Made by a program: the position numbers and the translations under genes. DNA of 64,000 bases, from NCBI GenBank assembly GCA_030063045.1, contig JAQSEB010000059.1, forward strand, positions 2,418,001 through 2,482,000, in the 5' to 3' direction. Positions within the stretch are counted from its first letter, which is position 1. Each line of letters starts with the position of its first letter. The notes beneath the pieces were generated by a model, which was not told where the DNA came from, ran no database searches, and was given only the letters and a program-made list of their open reading frames with translations. The stretch comes from Pratylenchus scribneri (Eukaryota > Nematoda > Chromadorea > Rhabditida > Pratylenchidae). Positions 1 through 9,989 of the stretch are shown here, piece by piece.

Positions 1-1
1 G

Positions 2-364
2 ATTATTGGATGTGAAGTGAAGGAAATTGATGGAAAAGAATTTAGGAAAAATGAAGATTTTCAAAAAAATTATGAATTATTGGCCGAATGGAAGAAATAT
101 TTGGCAAAATTAGAGGAGGAAAATGGAGGAAGCAAAAAGAGATGGAAAATTTGGGGGAGTAAAAAGAAGGAAGAAAGTGGGAATGGAGGGCCAACAAAAG
201 AACATAGAATTGGAAGAATTGAATATGTCCGAAAAATTGTGAAAGAATTGGAGGAAAAAATTAGTAAATCTAAACATGAAGATTTGCTGAAATTCGATGA
301 TGGAAGATATAAAAAGGAGAATATGAAGGGGCAAACTAGAATTGGCGGAGTTATGAAAAAGTAG
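2..364 (+). CDS. C-terminal exon of an unknown Lys/Glu-rich protein (5' end outside window)
   Basis: The reading frame is open from the window edge and ends at a TAG at 362-364, so this looks like the last exon, or part of it, of a gene that starts to the left. The encoded stretch of about 120 residues is very rich in Lys and Glu (for example KKYLAKLEEENGG) and is predicted to be largely helical. It has no cysteine clusters, membrane segments or recognised motif. Codon use (many gaa, aaa, ttg, aat) resembles the other genes in the window. No family was recognised. It could also be an untranslated or spurious low-complexity frame, hence the modest confidence. Confidence 0.45.
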   Translation: MIGCEVKEIDGKEFRKNEDFQKNYELLAEWKKYLAKLEEENGGSKKRWKIWGSKKKEESGNGGPTKEHRIGRIEYVRKIVKELEEKISKSKHEDLLKFDDGRYKKENMKGQTRIGGVMKK

Positions 365-1267
365 CAGAAACAAAGGTTGTGAATCCATGTTGAATTGAAT
401 CCATCATTCTGTCAAAATTGGGATTGAGTGGGCCTCGGGGCAAATTGACGACAAGGAGCGAAGGAAGAGAGTACAGAGGCCTTTTTGGCACAGTCAATGT
501 AGCATAGCTTTTCTGGATTCAGCGCTATTTTTAAAGATGATGTTTCAGGCTAGAAGCTTGGGATTTAGGGCTAGGTTTAGGACATTTAGGCTACTGGATT
601 ATGAACCGTGGAGAGGATAAACTGGCTGAGCCCTCTTGGGGGCAAGCGATCTAATTTGCTTTCCCCTATTTTACCATATCCGTCGCCAATAATGGAGGAA
701 ATCAAAGAATAATGTTAAAATTAAATTCAATTTCAGATCAACAATGAGAAAGAAGGACAAAAATGATGGACAAAATCCGCAATTAATTGATGTACCTCAA
801 ATCCAATTTTATCCATTCCTCCATATATATTTATTTATTCATTTTATATTATTTATTTATTTATGTATCTCTGGGAATGGAAAACTCAAATTTAGCATTT
901 TATATTTTACTTCATTCCAATTCAACATTTTTATTCGATTTTATTCATCAATGTTTTTGTCCATAATTTGTTATTTAACCAAAAAGCATAAAGGTCATCA
1001 GCATTTACTCAGTTTATGAAGAGGAAAGACCAATTAGAAGTGTCCCTTGTTGGAGGAAATAAAAAAAGAGTAACGCTGCCCAAGGCCATTCAAGTTGATT
1101 TTCACTGAAAATTAATTAATTTGAAAGGAATATATGGGCGGGGAAGGGATGGACTGATTTGATGGGAATGGGGATGGCTCCTATAAAATGGACGGCAAAT
1201 GGGTGGATCGGCCAAAAGTCGTGCACAACAAAATTATTTTGGCCAAAACGTCACAACTGGAAGGAAT
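365..1267. other. Intergenic, with degenerate telomere-like patch and TATA-like box
   Basis: No convincing gene. Around 555-590 there is a cluster of TTAGG-type words (TTAGGG, CTAGGT, TTAGGA, TTAGGC) that resembles degenerate nematode telomere repeat. A TATA-like CTATAAAA lies near 1180, about 90 bp upstream of the start of the next gene. The open frame at 744-1019 is AT-rich and hydrophobic without family likeness and is not called. Confidence 0.4.
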
Positions 1268-2206
1268 ATGTCGATGCTAAAATTTGTTGTCCTTTCTTTT
1301 GCCTTTCTTTTTGCTGGAATTTGGGCAAAGCCAGCCAATGAGCAACAATCCACCACCGGCGGGTAATTATTTTCGGGTGAAATTGAAATTTATTCATTCA
1401 ATCAGTACTTCCTCATTGCAAACTTGCTTGGAGCAAATTAATTCGGAAGTTTGCGATCCGTCCGGTGTATTGGGCCAAGAACAAATGCAAAAATTGAATG
1501 ATGCCCTAAATCAAATGGAAAAACAAACATCCCAAGTGAGAATAATGGGAATGAATATATGCCATTAATTAAATATAATTAGGAGGGATATGCCTTTGAT
1601 AAAACACAAAGGGAAAAATGTGGCCAAAAAGGCATCACAATGGCAATTGTTCTACTCAAGGAGGACAGTCAGGATTTGAGTGTGGGTTTGGGTTGAGAGG
1701 AATTTAGATAAAATTGGTGGAATTTAAAGACAACCGAAAAAATGTTGGTGGAGAAGAACAAAGAATTTACGCAAAAGAATCCATGCGAACGAGTGGCCAT
1801 TATGATGTTGAATACGGCGGACAAAATTGAACAGAGACGATTTTGGGCAGGCCGAAATTGGAATGTTAATATGGAACCATCGGAAATGGTACAATTTTAC
1901 CGGAATGAGGTTGGCTTTGAATTAGAATATTCCCAAATTGGCCCCCTTCATCAGATTCCATTGATCCAAAAGGCGGATTATGTGCAGGCATTGTTGAATA
2001 TGCTTCAACAATTCACCAGCCTCATTTCAAAACGAACCGGTCCACCATCGGGACAAAAGTTTAATCAACAAAAAAACCAACAACAATCGGCCCAAACTGC
2101 TGCGGAACAGCCACAAAAGACGGAAATGGTGAAGGCGGAAGAAGGACCAAAAATGGAAGGACAAAAGGCGGAGGAAGGAGTTGAAGAACAGAAAAAGCAA
2201 GAATAA
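1268..2206 (+). CDS. Secreted MOLO1/TPM-like domain protein
   Basis: Four exons (1268-1362, 1406-1535, 1583-1681, 1730-2206) join in frame to about 266 residues. The protein starts with a clear signal peptide (MSMLKFVVLSFAFLFAGIWA). The body matches the nematode MOLO1 family (modulator of levamisole receptor, TPM fold): CDPSGVLGQEQMQKLNDAL, then EKCGQKGITMAIVLLKE, then NPCERVAIMML..., a FWAGR strand, and a final helix ending QALLNMLQQF. The C-terminal ~55 residues are a Gln/Lys/Glu-rich tail that the core domain does not need. C. elegans MOLO-1 is an auxiliary subunit of acetylcholine receptors and is membrane-anchored. Here no C-terminal membrane segment is seen, so a secreted product is more likely. 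The start chosen is the first ATG before the signal peptide; a second ATG follows two codons later. Confidence 0.85.
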
Positions 2207-2280
2207 AAATGGGAAAATGGATGGAATTTAAGCAAATGTGAAGAATATTCGACAATTTGATGGTTATTTATAATTGTTTT

Positions 2281-3622
2281 TCAATATAATTCCATTGTGT
2301 CCTCAATTGTTGGAAGTAAAGATGGCCAATCATTTCCAATGGCACCACCTCCATTGGGGCGCCCCTTTTTGGACCCCTTCGATTGCACCGCACATTTTGG
2401 AGTAAAAATCGGCGATAAAATGCCAAAGATACGATAGTGTATAAAGTCAAAATCTGTAAAAGTGGATTCAATTTGAATTGGCCACATTCCTCCCATTCCC
2501 CTCATTTTCATACACTGGCAATCAAATTATAATTGGCCAAATAAATGGAATATTCCAAATTTGGTTGATTTGCCCGAATGATGATCACCAAAATGCTATA
2601 TATCAAATATGAGAACATATATGCAATGTCCAGCGGCAAAATCATTCGCATTGCCCTTTCATTCTCCAATAATTGATATTTTTCACTTAAATTATATCCG
2701 GATGAAGAGGTCAAATTGGAAATATTCTAAAATGGCAAATAAATATGGGGGAAGGGGGTTTTTTGATTGCCTTGGCCCTCATTCGCATTTTATTCAGCCG
2801 ACAAATGTAATAATCGCCAATTGCCGTCAAAATTACAATAAAAATTAGAAAATATGTAAAAATTTGAACGGGCAAATTGCTGGATTTTGTGGTCAAACTG
2901 TTGACGGCGAGCAAAGTGTGGAATTCATAATTGATGTCCACAAAAACCATATAGCCAGTTGTGGCAGTGACACCCAAAACGGGAATATACTGGGAAAATA
3001 TTATTGGGAATTATAATGAATGGATATTTGAAGACCCTTGTCCTTTAAACTGACCACGATTATGGCCAATATTATGGCAAATTGTGGCCCCTCGAATTCG
3101 TAACGATTTGCCAATTTTGTGGCCCTCAACCTTTCCAGCATTATGGCAAAATGAAGAAGTGGAATTGAGAAATTATAAATGGAAATGGCGCCACGGGACA
3201 AAAGAATATACCAAAAAGGGGTTAGCATGGAACATGGAGAGGAGGGGAAGAAAATGGCCAAATACTAAATTGGTAATTGAAAAATGATAAAATTGAATTG
3301 AATTTAAAACCAAATGGCGAATTTCAACGAGGGAATAGCCGAATGGGGAAAATTGATAGAGAATGGTCAAATTGACATAAAGTAACTGAAAAAAATGAAT
3401 GGTGGATTGTGGCCACAAAAAAACCTTCAAATTTCCGTGCAAAATCAGTCTTTTTCGTTTAAATTCAAAAGCCAACAGTAAAAACATCAAAAATTGTAAA
3501 AACAAAATGGAAAGAAATCCGATGCGAACAATTTGGCCATATTGGCCAAAAATAACATTAAATGCTCTCAAACAAGCATCGTCCGAAATATTTGTCCCAA
3601 TTTTGGTTGTCATTTTTTTCAA
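2281..3622 (-). CDS. Seven-transmembrane chemoreceptor, Sra/Srab/Sre superfamily
   Basis: About five exons on the minus strand encode a multi-pass membrane protein. The first exon (from 3622) carries a hydrophobic segment around FLSILFLQFLMFLLLAFEF. The next carries HFAIMLERLRATKLANRYE, which matches the ER-x-x-AT...YE hallmark after TM3 of Sre/Srab receptors. A later exon carries NLSEKYQLLENERAMRMILP, matching the conserved LSE-x-YQL-x-EN cytoplasmic loop of the same families. Introns of ~45-60 bp separate these. The last exon reads ...IHYRIFGILSPIF and stops at 2281-2283; another frame here stops at 2268, so the C-terminus is uncertain. Inferred role: environmental chemosensation in sensory neurons. 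The exact subfamily (Sre versus Srab) is not resolved. Confidence 0.8.
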
Positions 3623-4547
3623 ATAAATGTGAAATGCGAAAATATGAGGGGAAAATAGGAAAGTGAATTTCTACATTTTATTAGACATGCCAATTTGGCC
3701 AATTTTATGTCCCATCCCCTTCCCATTTTGAGTTTGTGATTCATCATTTCTTTTCGTTATATTTAAATTATTTTGTCAACCCAACAATTTTAGGTAAATT
3801 TCCTCCTCAATTTCAATTTTTTTACTCAATAATTTTCTCATTTTTTTTTTCAACATTCAATTTCCAATCCTCCAGTACCATTTCATAATATCATAGTTCT
3901 CTATTTGAACTTTTCGTACACTCTTGAATGGCGTCAAAATTGGCCATAAAATAAACCACAGAGAGGAAGAGGAATTGGAAAGAGGCAATTTAAATTAATT
4001 CATTATTTGCTTTTTCGGCCAAATTCCTTGTTTTTAGGGCAAAATCACTTTCAATTCTCGGTACCCCATTTTCTGATTTAATTGGCCAAATGTATGTCCC
4101 AATTTATTGGGCCAATTTGTTTGAATTTTTTCATTGAATGAAATAAATTTTTAATGCAAAATAATAAAAAAAGAAATATGAATAAAATAATCAATTAAAA
4201 GTTAATAAAAATTTTTAAATTTTTCCAAATGAAGTTTGGCATTTTTGTTGGTTAATTCTCCTTGTTTTTGACTTTCCTCGAATCTGGTAAAAAATAATAT
4301 TTTATAATTAATATTTTTAGTCCATATTCCTGGGACTAATGTTGTTCGGGGCGAGAATAGGCCTAAGCTCTCGCCCCGGGCCTTCGCCGGGAGCCTAAGC
4401 CCCCAGTTTCCCAAGGAAGGGGATTGGGATTAGTTGGGCTAGGATTTATTAAATATTTCTACCTATTGTGCGGAAAAATGTGATAACCAAAAAGTGAACA
4501 TTTAGTGGGGAAAGGGTGGGTTTAAAAATGTAGATTATGGCAATTTT
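3623..4547. other. Intergenic, AT-rich, with a GC-rich hairpin
   Basis: No supported gene. The stretch is AT-rich except for a strongly GC-rich patch at about 4348-4400 (see separate entry). A minus-strand frame at 4202-4414 runs through that patch but has no family likeness and is not called. Confidence 0.4.
4348..4396. repeat. GC-rich double hairpin
   Basis: GGGGCGAGA (4348-4356) pairs with TCTCGCCCC (4369-4377), and directly after it CCCGG...CCGGG can form a second stem. The word GCCTAAGC occurs twice, near 4361 and 4393. This is an isolated GC island in AT-rich intergenic DNA. It may be a transposon remnant or a structured RNA; nothing decides between these. Confidence 0.55.
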
Positions 4548-5471
4548 TTATTGATAGAGTGGCTGGGTGATTGGCAGGGATACAGTAAGATGAATTGGAA
4601 AGGTCCTTTTAGGCATTATTGGCGTTGACAAATATTTTCCGCCCTTGCAATTCACCTTAAAATATTCCAAAACGCATTCAAATGTTATATTGGCATAAAA
4701 TTCCTTCAAGTCCGAAAATATCACTCTCATTTCGTTGATTTTTGTGCGTGAATAAAATTCATGGATTGCATCAAATCTGATAATAAATTTCAATTATTTT
4801 TGTAATTAATTTCCCCATTCACCCACATTTCTTCATAACATAAATATGGTTTTCCGGTATTTCGATCCAACAAAGTTTTTTCATTTCCATCCAAATTGAA
4901 TTTCCTCAACAATCTTCGTTCTTTGCATGTTCTCAATTTGTTACTCAATCTGAATTTTGTTAATTCCGTAATTCCTATTTATTTTCGTGCCAATTTCACC
5001 TGTTTATTTGCCCAATTCTTTCCACATAATTTCCATAAATTTGACGGCAAAAAACGAATCGAATTCGTTCACTTTTTGCCAATTTTTTGGACATTGCTTC
5101 CTCAAATTGTTTCCTCCATTTTTGCAATAATAATTCTCCATTTCCTTCTTCATTTATTTCTTCAAATGCCATCAAACTTTTTCCCCCATTTTTGTCCAAT
5201 TTTTCAGAAATTATCATCAAATAATTTTCCTCATCATTTTGTCCCATTTTTATTTTATTTATTTCAATTTTTGATCTAATAAATTTTATTATATGTACAT
5301 TTCCCCTCTAAATTATATTCACCTTGCCATTTTCTCCCTTTCGATTGAATTTCTCATTAATTTGCCCAAATTTTCTTCATTTTCCCACAAATATTTGTGG
5401 ATTTTGGCAAATTCTTCCAAACAATTTTTGTTCGTATAAATTTGACCTCCAAAGTTCAAATTTATTTCCAT
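4548..5471 (-). CDS. Unknown protein (four-exon gene)
   Basis: Exons on the minus strand join in frame through GT...AG introns: MEINLNFGGQIYTNKNCLEEF... from 5471, then a charged exon with MGQNDEENYLMIISEKLDKN and QKWRKQFEEAMSKKLAKSE, then a short exon containing LLDRNTGKPYLCYEEMW, and a last exon with RFDAIHEFYSRTKINEMRV and FKVNCKGGKYLSTP, stopping at 4548. No signal peptide or membrane segment is evident. I do not recognise the family. The coherent splice phases over four exons support a real gene. An upstream in-frame ATG at 5528 could lengthen the N-terminus by 19 residues. Confidence 0.5.
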
Positions 5472-6103
5472 TTTTCTACTTTTGTATTTTTGAATTGGAA
5501 TATAAAAATGAGGGAATGCCGGGGGCACAAAATGTCAAATTAATAAATATTCAAGGATGGATCAGGCAGATGTGCACAAATTGTGCCCAAAAAATGAACC
5601 AAACAAAACAAAATGGAGCAGCCAAAAGAGGCAGGCAAACTATTATTTGAGATTGGGGGAAGGAGATCTCGCCTAGAGTGGAGAATTATTGGGCCATGAA
5701 TGGATGAAGGGGCACTTTGGACTGATCATTGATTGATCATTTACTTTTGGTTCATTCAAATGCACCAAACTCTACCTTATATGGAGGCAGATAATGGCAC
5801 ATTTTGTGCTCCAATTTGGTTTGGTCCTCTCATCAGCCGATCTTTATCCTAAAAATGTTCCAAAATTGGATTCGAATGAATTCAATGGAAAAAATCACAA
5901 TCAATGAGTGGGAGAGGCCATTCATCCATATTTACCTATATTTGGAATAATTACATACAAAAAATAATTCTTCATTGTGAGGGAATCGGTGTTTGGTATG
6001 TTGTAATAAAAAAGTTTGAATGGAATGAATTTATTGTGATTAAATTAAGTAAATATCAAATTGTGTGAAAATTAATGAAAATCTCATTAAAATTGTCGTT
6101 GGT
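5472..6103. other. Intergenic
   Basis: AT-rich DNA between two minus-strand genes. I see no further gene or repeat in it. Confidence 0.4.
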
Positions 6104-7056
6104 TTATTTGAGTAATTTTTCGCCCAAAATTTCCTCCAATTGTTCCATTGCCGATTTTCCATTGCCACTTTTCATCTTAATAATTAATTAATTAATTCAA
6201 TTCCAAATTGACTTGCCCAAATTGATTTGATCCCAACTGCTTCGGCACCGGCACAATTCTCCTCGAGGTCATCGATGAACAAACATTCCTCCGGCCCTTT
6301 TGCCCCAATCATTTTCAATGCCATCTAAAATTTTTCCTACAGTATTTCCTCTTTTGATGTGACCTGAGGCTAACATTTTTCAGAGACCCTCCAAAGAGGG
6401 TTATTATTAGGGGAGAGGGCAATAATAGAGGAAATACTGTAATCCAAAAAGGACGTAAAATCTTGGTGGGGAAATACCTGAAAAAATGGGGCATCCGGCT
6501 TTCTCTCTCCAATTTTGCAGGATTCAATCACAAAATCAAAGTCCATTTCCGGGTCGAAAAATGTTGTTTTCGTCTTTTTGGCATTCCAGAATCCATTATT
6601 CGTCAAAATGGCCAATTTATATCTGCCCAATGCCCGAAGGGATTCAATTATTTCGGCCACAAATGAATTCTGTTTTTTTGTGAATTTCCCATTCCAAATT
6701 TATGCCCTATTTCCACCAACTTTTCCGCTCATATTCTTCTTCAATGCCGAATTTTCAATGTCCTCTTTATGGGTCTAAATATGAATATATTTTCGCTTAT
6801 TTTAGGCAATTGACTATTCCGAATAATTGCAAAAATTCATCCTCAACGTCCATCAATGAAATTCGACCCTTTTCAAAGTCCACAAAGCGCTTGAAAAGTT
6901 CAGGATTGCTTTTGGCTGTTTCAAAATGAATTTGTTTAGAATAATTCCCTACAACAATTTACTGATTTTGATAAATTCCAAATATTTGTTGTGATCCTTG
7001 TAGTCGATCACAACTCCTCCCAAATCGAAAAAGACAAATTTGTATTGTTGTTTCAT
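6104..7056 (-). CDS. HAD-superfamily hydrolase, ACAD10/EPHX2 N-domain-like
   Basis: The protein starts MKQQYKFVFFDLGGVVIDY, giving HAD motif I in the DLGGV variant seen in the haloacid-dehalogenase-like N-domains of epoxide hydrolase 2 and ACAD10. Motif II follows as LAILTNNGF, motif III as ERKPDAPFF, and motif IV as LFIDDLEENCAGAEAVGIKS. The C-terminus reads EQLEEILGEKLLK, typical for this subfamily. Expected role: cytosolic phosphatase or dehalogenase-like hydrolase; the substrate cannot be told. The intron after PFFQ (about 6315-6478) contains a 104-bp inverted-repeat element. The last intron (6176-6216) only preserves the frame if it is spliced as GC...AG. Confidence 0.8.
6176..6216 (-). 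other. Probable GC-AG intron in the HAD gene
   Basis: On the minus strand the exon ends ...ATTTGG and the intron begins GCAAGT and ends TTAAG. Using the nearby GT (GCAA|GTCAA) shifts the frame and destroys the family-typical C-terminus, whereas the GC donor gives phase 0 and ends in EQLEEILGEKLLK-stop. GCAAGT is the usual strong context for GC donors. Confidence 0.6.
6338..6441. mobile_element. 104-bp terminal-inverted-repeat (MITE-like) element in HAD intron
   Basis: TACAGTATTTCCTCT at 6338-6352 is perfectly inverted as AGAGGAAATACTGTA at 6427-6441. The ends begin and finish in TA, as in Tc1/mariner-derived MITEs that duplicate TA. An internal hairpin (CCCTC...GAGGG) lies near 6387-6400. 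There is no coding capacity. Confidence 0.65.
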
Positions 7057-7718
7057 TTTAATAATAAAAATACGGGAAATAAGTACTGTATTTAAAATTT
7101 CATAAAAATTCTCGTGTCTATAAATAATCTTTTATAACTTTACCTAACTTTGTGTCTTTGTCATAAGTCATAACTCATAACCATAGGTTATTTAGGTCTT
7201 ATTTAAGGATTAGGGTTAGGTTTAGAACCAAACATGGGTTTAAGGTTAGATCAAGATAGAGAGGAATCTTGAAGCCTGATTTAGCCAAGTTATATGACCA
7301 AAATAAAAATATTTTCTAACAAATTAAATTAGCAGTTTTGAAATATGGGAAGTTTTTTTTTAAAAAGAATCAAAAAGTTCTTCTCTGCTATATAATAAAA
7401 GAAATATTGGAGGAATCGTTAAAGCATAAAAATGGATTGTTACTATAAATATTATTATGATTACGAATGTATTTCGGAGTTTGCAATTATTTACACAATT
7501 ATTTCCCTTTATTTCTCTTTATTTTAATTGCCCTTTGTGTTGAACATTGAATTATATTTTGTTTATAGTTTGCAATGCAAAAATGAGTCAGATAAAAATT
7601 CATTCTTTTTTTATCGCATAAATTATTCGAATAAATAAACAATTAAAAATGTTGGGGAGGAGGGAGATCAAGTGAAAATAAAATAAATATAAAAAAAAAT
7701 GAATAAAAATAGAATAAA
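7057..7718. other. Intergenic with short telomere-like patch
   Basis: AT-rich, no gene seen. Near 7205-7240 the sequence GGATTAGGGTTAGGTTTAGA resembles degenerate telomere repeat and is similar to the patch near 560. A polyadenylation-like AATAAA-rich tract precedes the end of the next gene. Confidence 0.4.
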
Positions 7719-9823
7719 TTAATTGTTGAAATTCACTCCACTGATCAAAAGTAATTCGGCGGTGTGGGAAGCGGCCAAAAGTGCGCCTTGGGCAAGGTCA
7801 AATGTGGAAAGGAGTCGAGGTTCCTCCTCCACCAAAACTCGCAATTGCATTGAAGTTGAAGCTCGAGCCGATAACCTTAAAAAATAATTATTTAATTTAA
7901 AATATGTATTAAAAAGTCTACCAAATATTTTGCCGTCCATTCCCTTCACCCTCATTCGTGTCACCAATTTCCATTTGATTATCATTCATTAACAATTCAC
8001 TGCCTCCTCCTCCATTTGTTGGACTAAAAAATGTGAATAAATTATTTAAATATTTTTCGAAAATAAAATGATTCAAAAATTAATTTTAACTCCAAAAATT
8101 CACAAATTAAAAATTTTTTAGTTCCAAGTAAAAATTGTAAAAAAATGTTCAGCTCATGGCGGGATTCGAACCCTCGACCCCTTGAAATAATTTCTGGACC
8201 CACAACCCACTGAACCATCTAGTTAATTTGTGAAAATTTTATTAAAATATTTTCAAACTTGATTTCTCGCGCCAGACCACTTCCATCCCAATGGATTATG
8301 CCAGAATCAGAAAGGGAAAAACAATTGTTGGCAAAAATTGGATGAAATTTAATCTTCAAATTATGGAAAATATTAAATATTGTTTTATTTTAAACCTCAT
8401 TGATAGGATCCTGGGAAACTTTAAAGGCAACCGGAAGTGGCTGATCATTTCGGCGAATGTCCAAAAAGGAAACGACACCATCTTGAGTGCCAAAAGCAAT
8501 CTGGGAATAAAAATAAATAAATAAATTAATTTTTAATTTAAAACGATTCATTTTTGCATAAATATTTTTAAATTAAATTAAATTTATTTTTACAGACCAC
8601 ATTCGACTGGGTTGGATGAACGGCAATTGATGTAATGGAATTGTTCACATCGGTGACTGGTCGCGAATTCATTGGTTCAATTCCTTTTAAATTAAATTAA
8701 ATTTGGTTGAAATATTTTCAATTTTGCTCACCAATTTCCGGACTCATTGATCGTTTTCGGACATCCCATAAATGCAATTGGCCAGTGGAATGGGATGAGA
8801 CCATCAGAAATTGGCCGGAAGCAAAGAGACCAGTCACACCTGTGAAAATTTAAAGGTTATTAAAAATGAATTAATTAAAAACCCATTAAATCTTCGGCAA
8901 ATGGTCGAATGGCATTTGAGGAACGACCGCTGGGATGGATTCGAACAATGCTGCCCGAATCACTGCCGGAGAATATTTCATCATTGAGCACACAAATTGC
9001 ACGAGAAGCGGATTGCCTAAAAATTAGGAAAATTAATTGGAAAAGATTACAATAAATGAACTTGTGGACGTGAGGATATGCGGCAATTGTGGACATTTTG
9101 CCATTGTCATCGCCATTTGCATTTGGACAATCCACAATTTTAACATCGCCATTGCTCATTGAGGCCACAAATTGCTGGCCATTAATCACACTTTAAATTT
9201 AAATTAATTTTGCAAAAGGGTTTTTACGGTTTAATGGTTTGTCCTAACACCCAAACTCTATACCCAACCGATAGATCTGATCAAAATGCGTCAATTGATA
9301 TATAATTTGTTATGGCTTGTTAAAGTGTTTTAAACCATTGAATTGCTTTTGGTCCAAAATTTATTTTGATTAAACTATAGTCAAATCATTATTAAACGAT
9401 ATGTCATCGATTGGATATTTGGCTTGACAAACCATTGAACCTCTACCCTTTTGAATATTTCAAATATTTACAATTTTAAATGTAAATTTAACTCACAAAA
9501 TGTCATTCACATCAACACCGGCGCCCACAAAAAGTCGATCTTTTCGTTGAAAACTCTCCGTCGTTCCGGTCGCAGTCGCATTCCAAAGTGTGATGCATCC
9601 TTGGTTGGGTGCCCCAACATTCCATGAACCACTCACAAATCGACCCGAAAATTCGGTCAAATCGCGCAAAAAACGAACCTAAATTAAAATTCTATTTAAT
9701 TTAAATATTAAGAATAACCTTTGAAATTTTATTTCCAGCGAATCGACGTTGCGAAGTGGAAGAAGCACCCAATGCGGTGCTCGCTGTAAAATTGCTGGAA
9801 TTATGTTGGTCCGATGGGCGCAT
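7719..9823 (-). CDS. Nucleoporin Nup43-like WD40 protein
   Basis: About seven exons encode a seven-blade-type WD40 protein. The start is MRPSDQHNSSNF...; the first repeat reads KISKVRFLRDL...GRFVSGSWN...ITLW, close to the KISK-x-RW and FATGSWD-x-x-x-N opening of Nup43. Later blocks are ICVLNDEIFSGSDSGSIVRI, FLMVSSHSTGQLHLWDVRK, ITSIAVHPTQ, GTQDGVVSFLDIRR, and the C-terminus AELLLISGVNF, which parallels SLLISGV near the end of vertebrate Nup43. Known role: subunit of the Nup107-160 Y-complex of the nuclear pore, also at kinetochores in animals. The second intron (about 9190-9495) is unusually long and contains a MITE; another intron (about 8030-8290) contains a tRNA-derived repeat. The next gene upstream on the same strand ends only 166 bp before this start. 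Confidence 0.85.
8150..8226 (-). repeat. tRNA-derived repeat in Nup43-like intron
   Basis: Read on the minus strand it has an A-box-like ATGGTTCAGTGGG and a B box GGGTTCGAATCCC about 40 bases apart, with a T-arm that nearly pairs. The acceptor arm does not close, so this is a tRNA-derived element or tRNA pseudogene rather than a functional tRNA. Confidence 0.6.
9213..9453. mobile_element. About 241-bp MITE-like element in Nup43-like intron
   Basis: The outer ends CAAAAGGGT (9213) and ACCCTTTTG (ends 9453) and the inner GGTTTAATGGTTTGTC (9228-9243) versus GACAAACCATTGAACC (9426-9441) form an imperfect terminal inverted repeat of about 30 bp. A partial, inverted relative occurs at about 42470-42610, which shares the core AAATTATATATCAAT and flanking words. 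No coding capacity. Confidence 0.65.
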
Positions 9824-9989
9824 TTTCTTTTTATAAAAAAATGAATTAAAATATTTGATGGATAAAATTAAATTATGAGAAGCAAATAAAAATGCCTTTT
9901 ATAAATATTTTCAGGAATTTATTATTTATTTATTTATTTAATTAAAATCAATTGTGATGAAAATCAAAAGTGAATTTTTATTTTCTTAT

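Noticed and set aside
744..1019. Hydrophobic plus-strand frame
   Set aside because: Composition-driven (Phe/Ile/Leu from AT-rich DNA) with no recognisable domain.
4202..4414. Minus-strand frame across the GC-rich hairpin
   Set aside because: Translation of a palindromic patch; no family and no neighbouring exons that fit.
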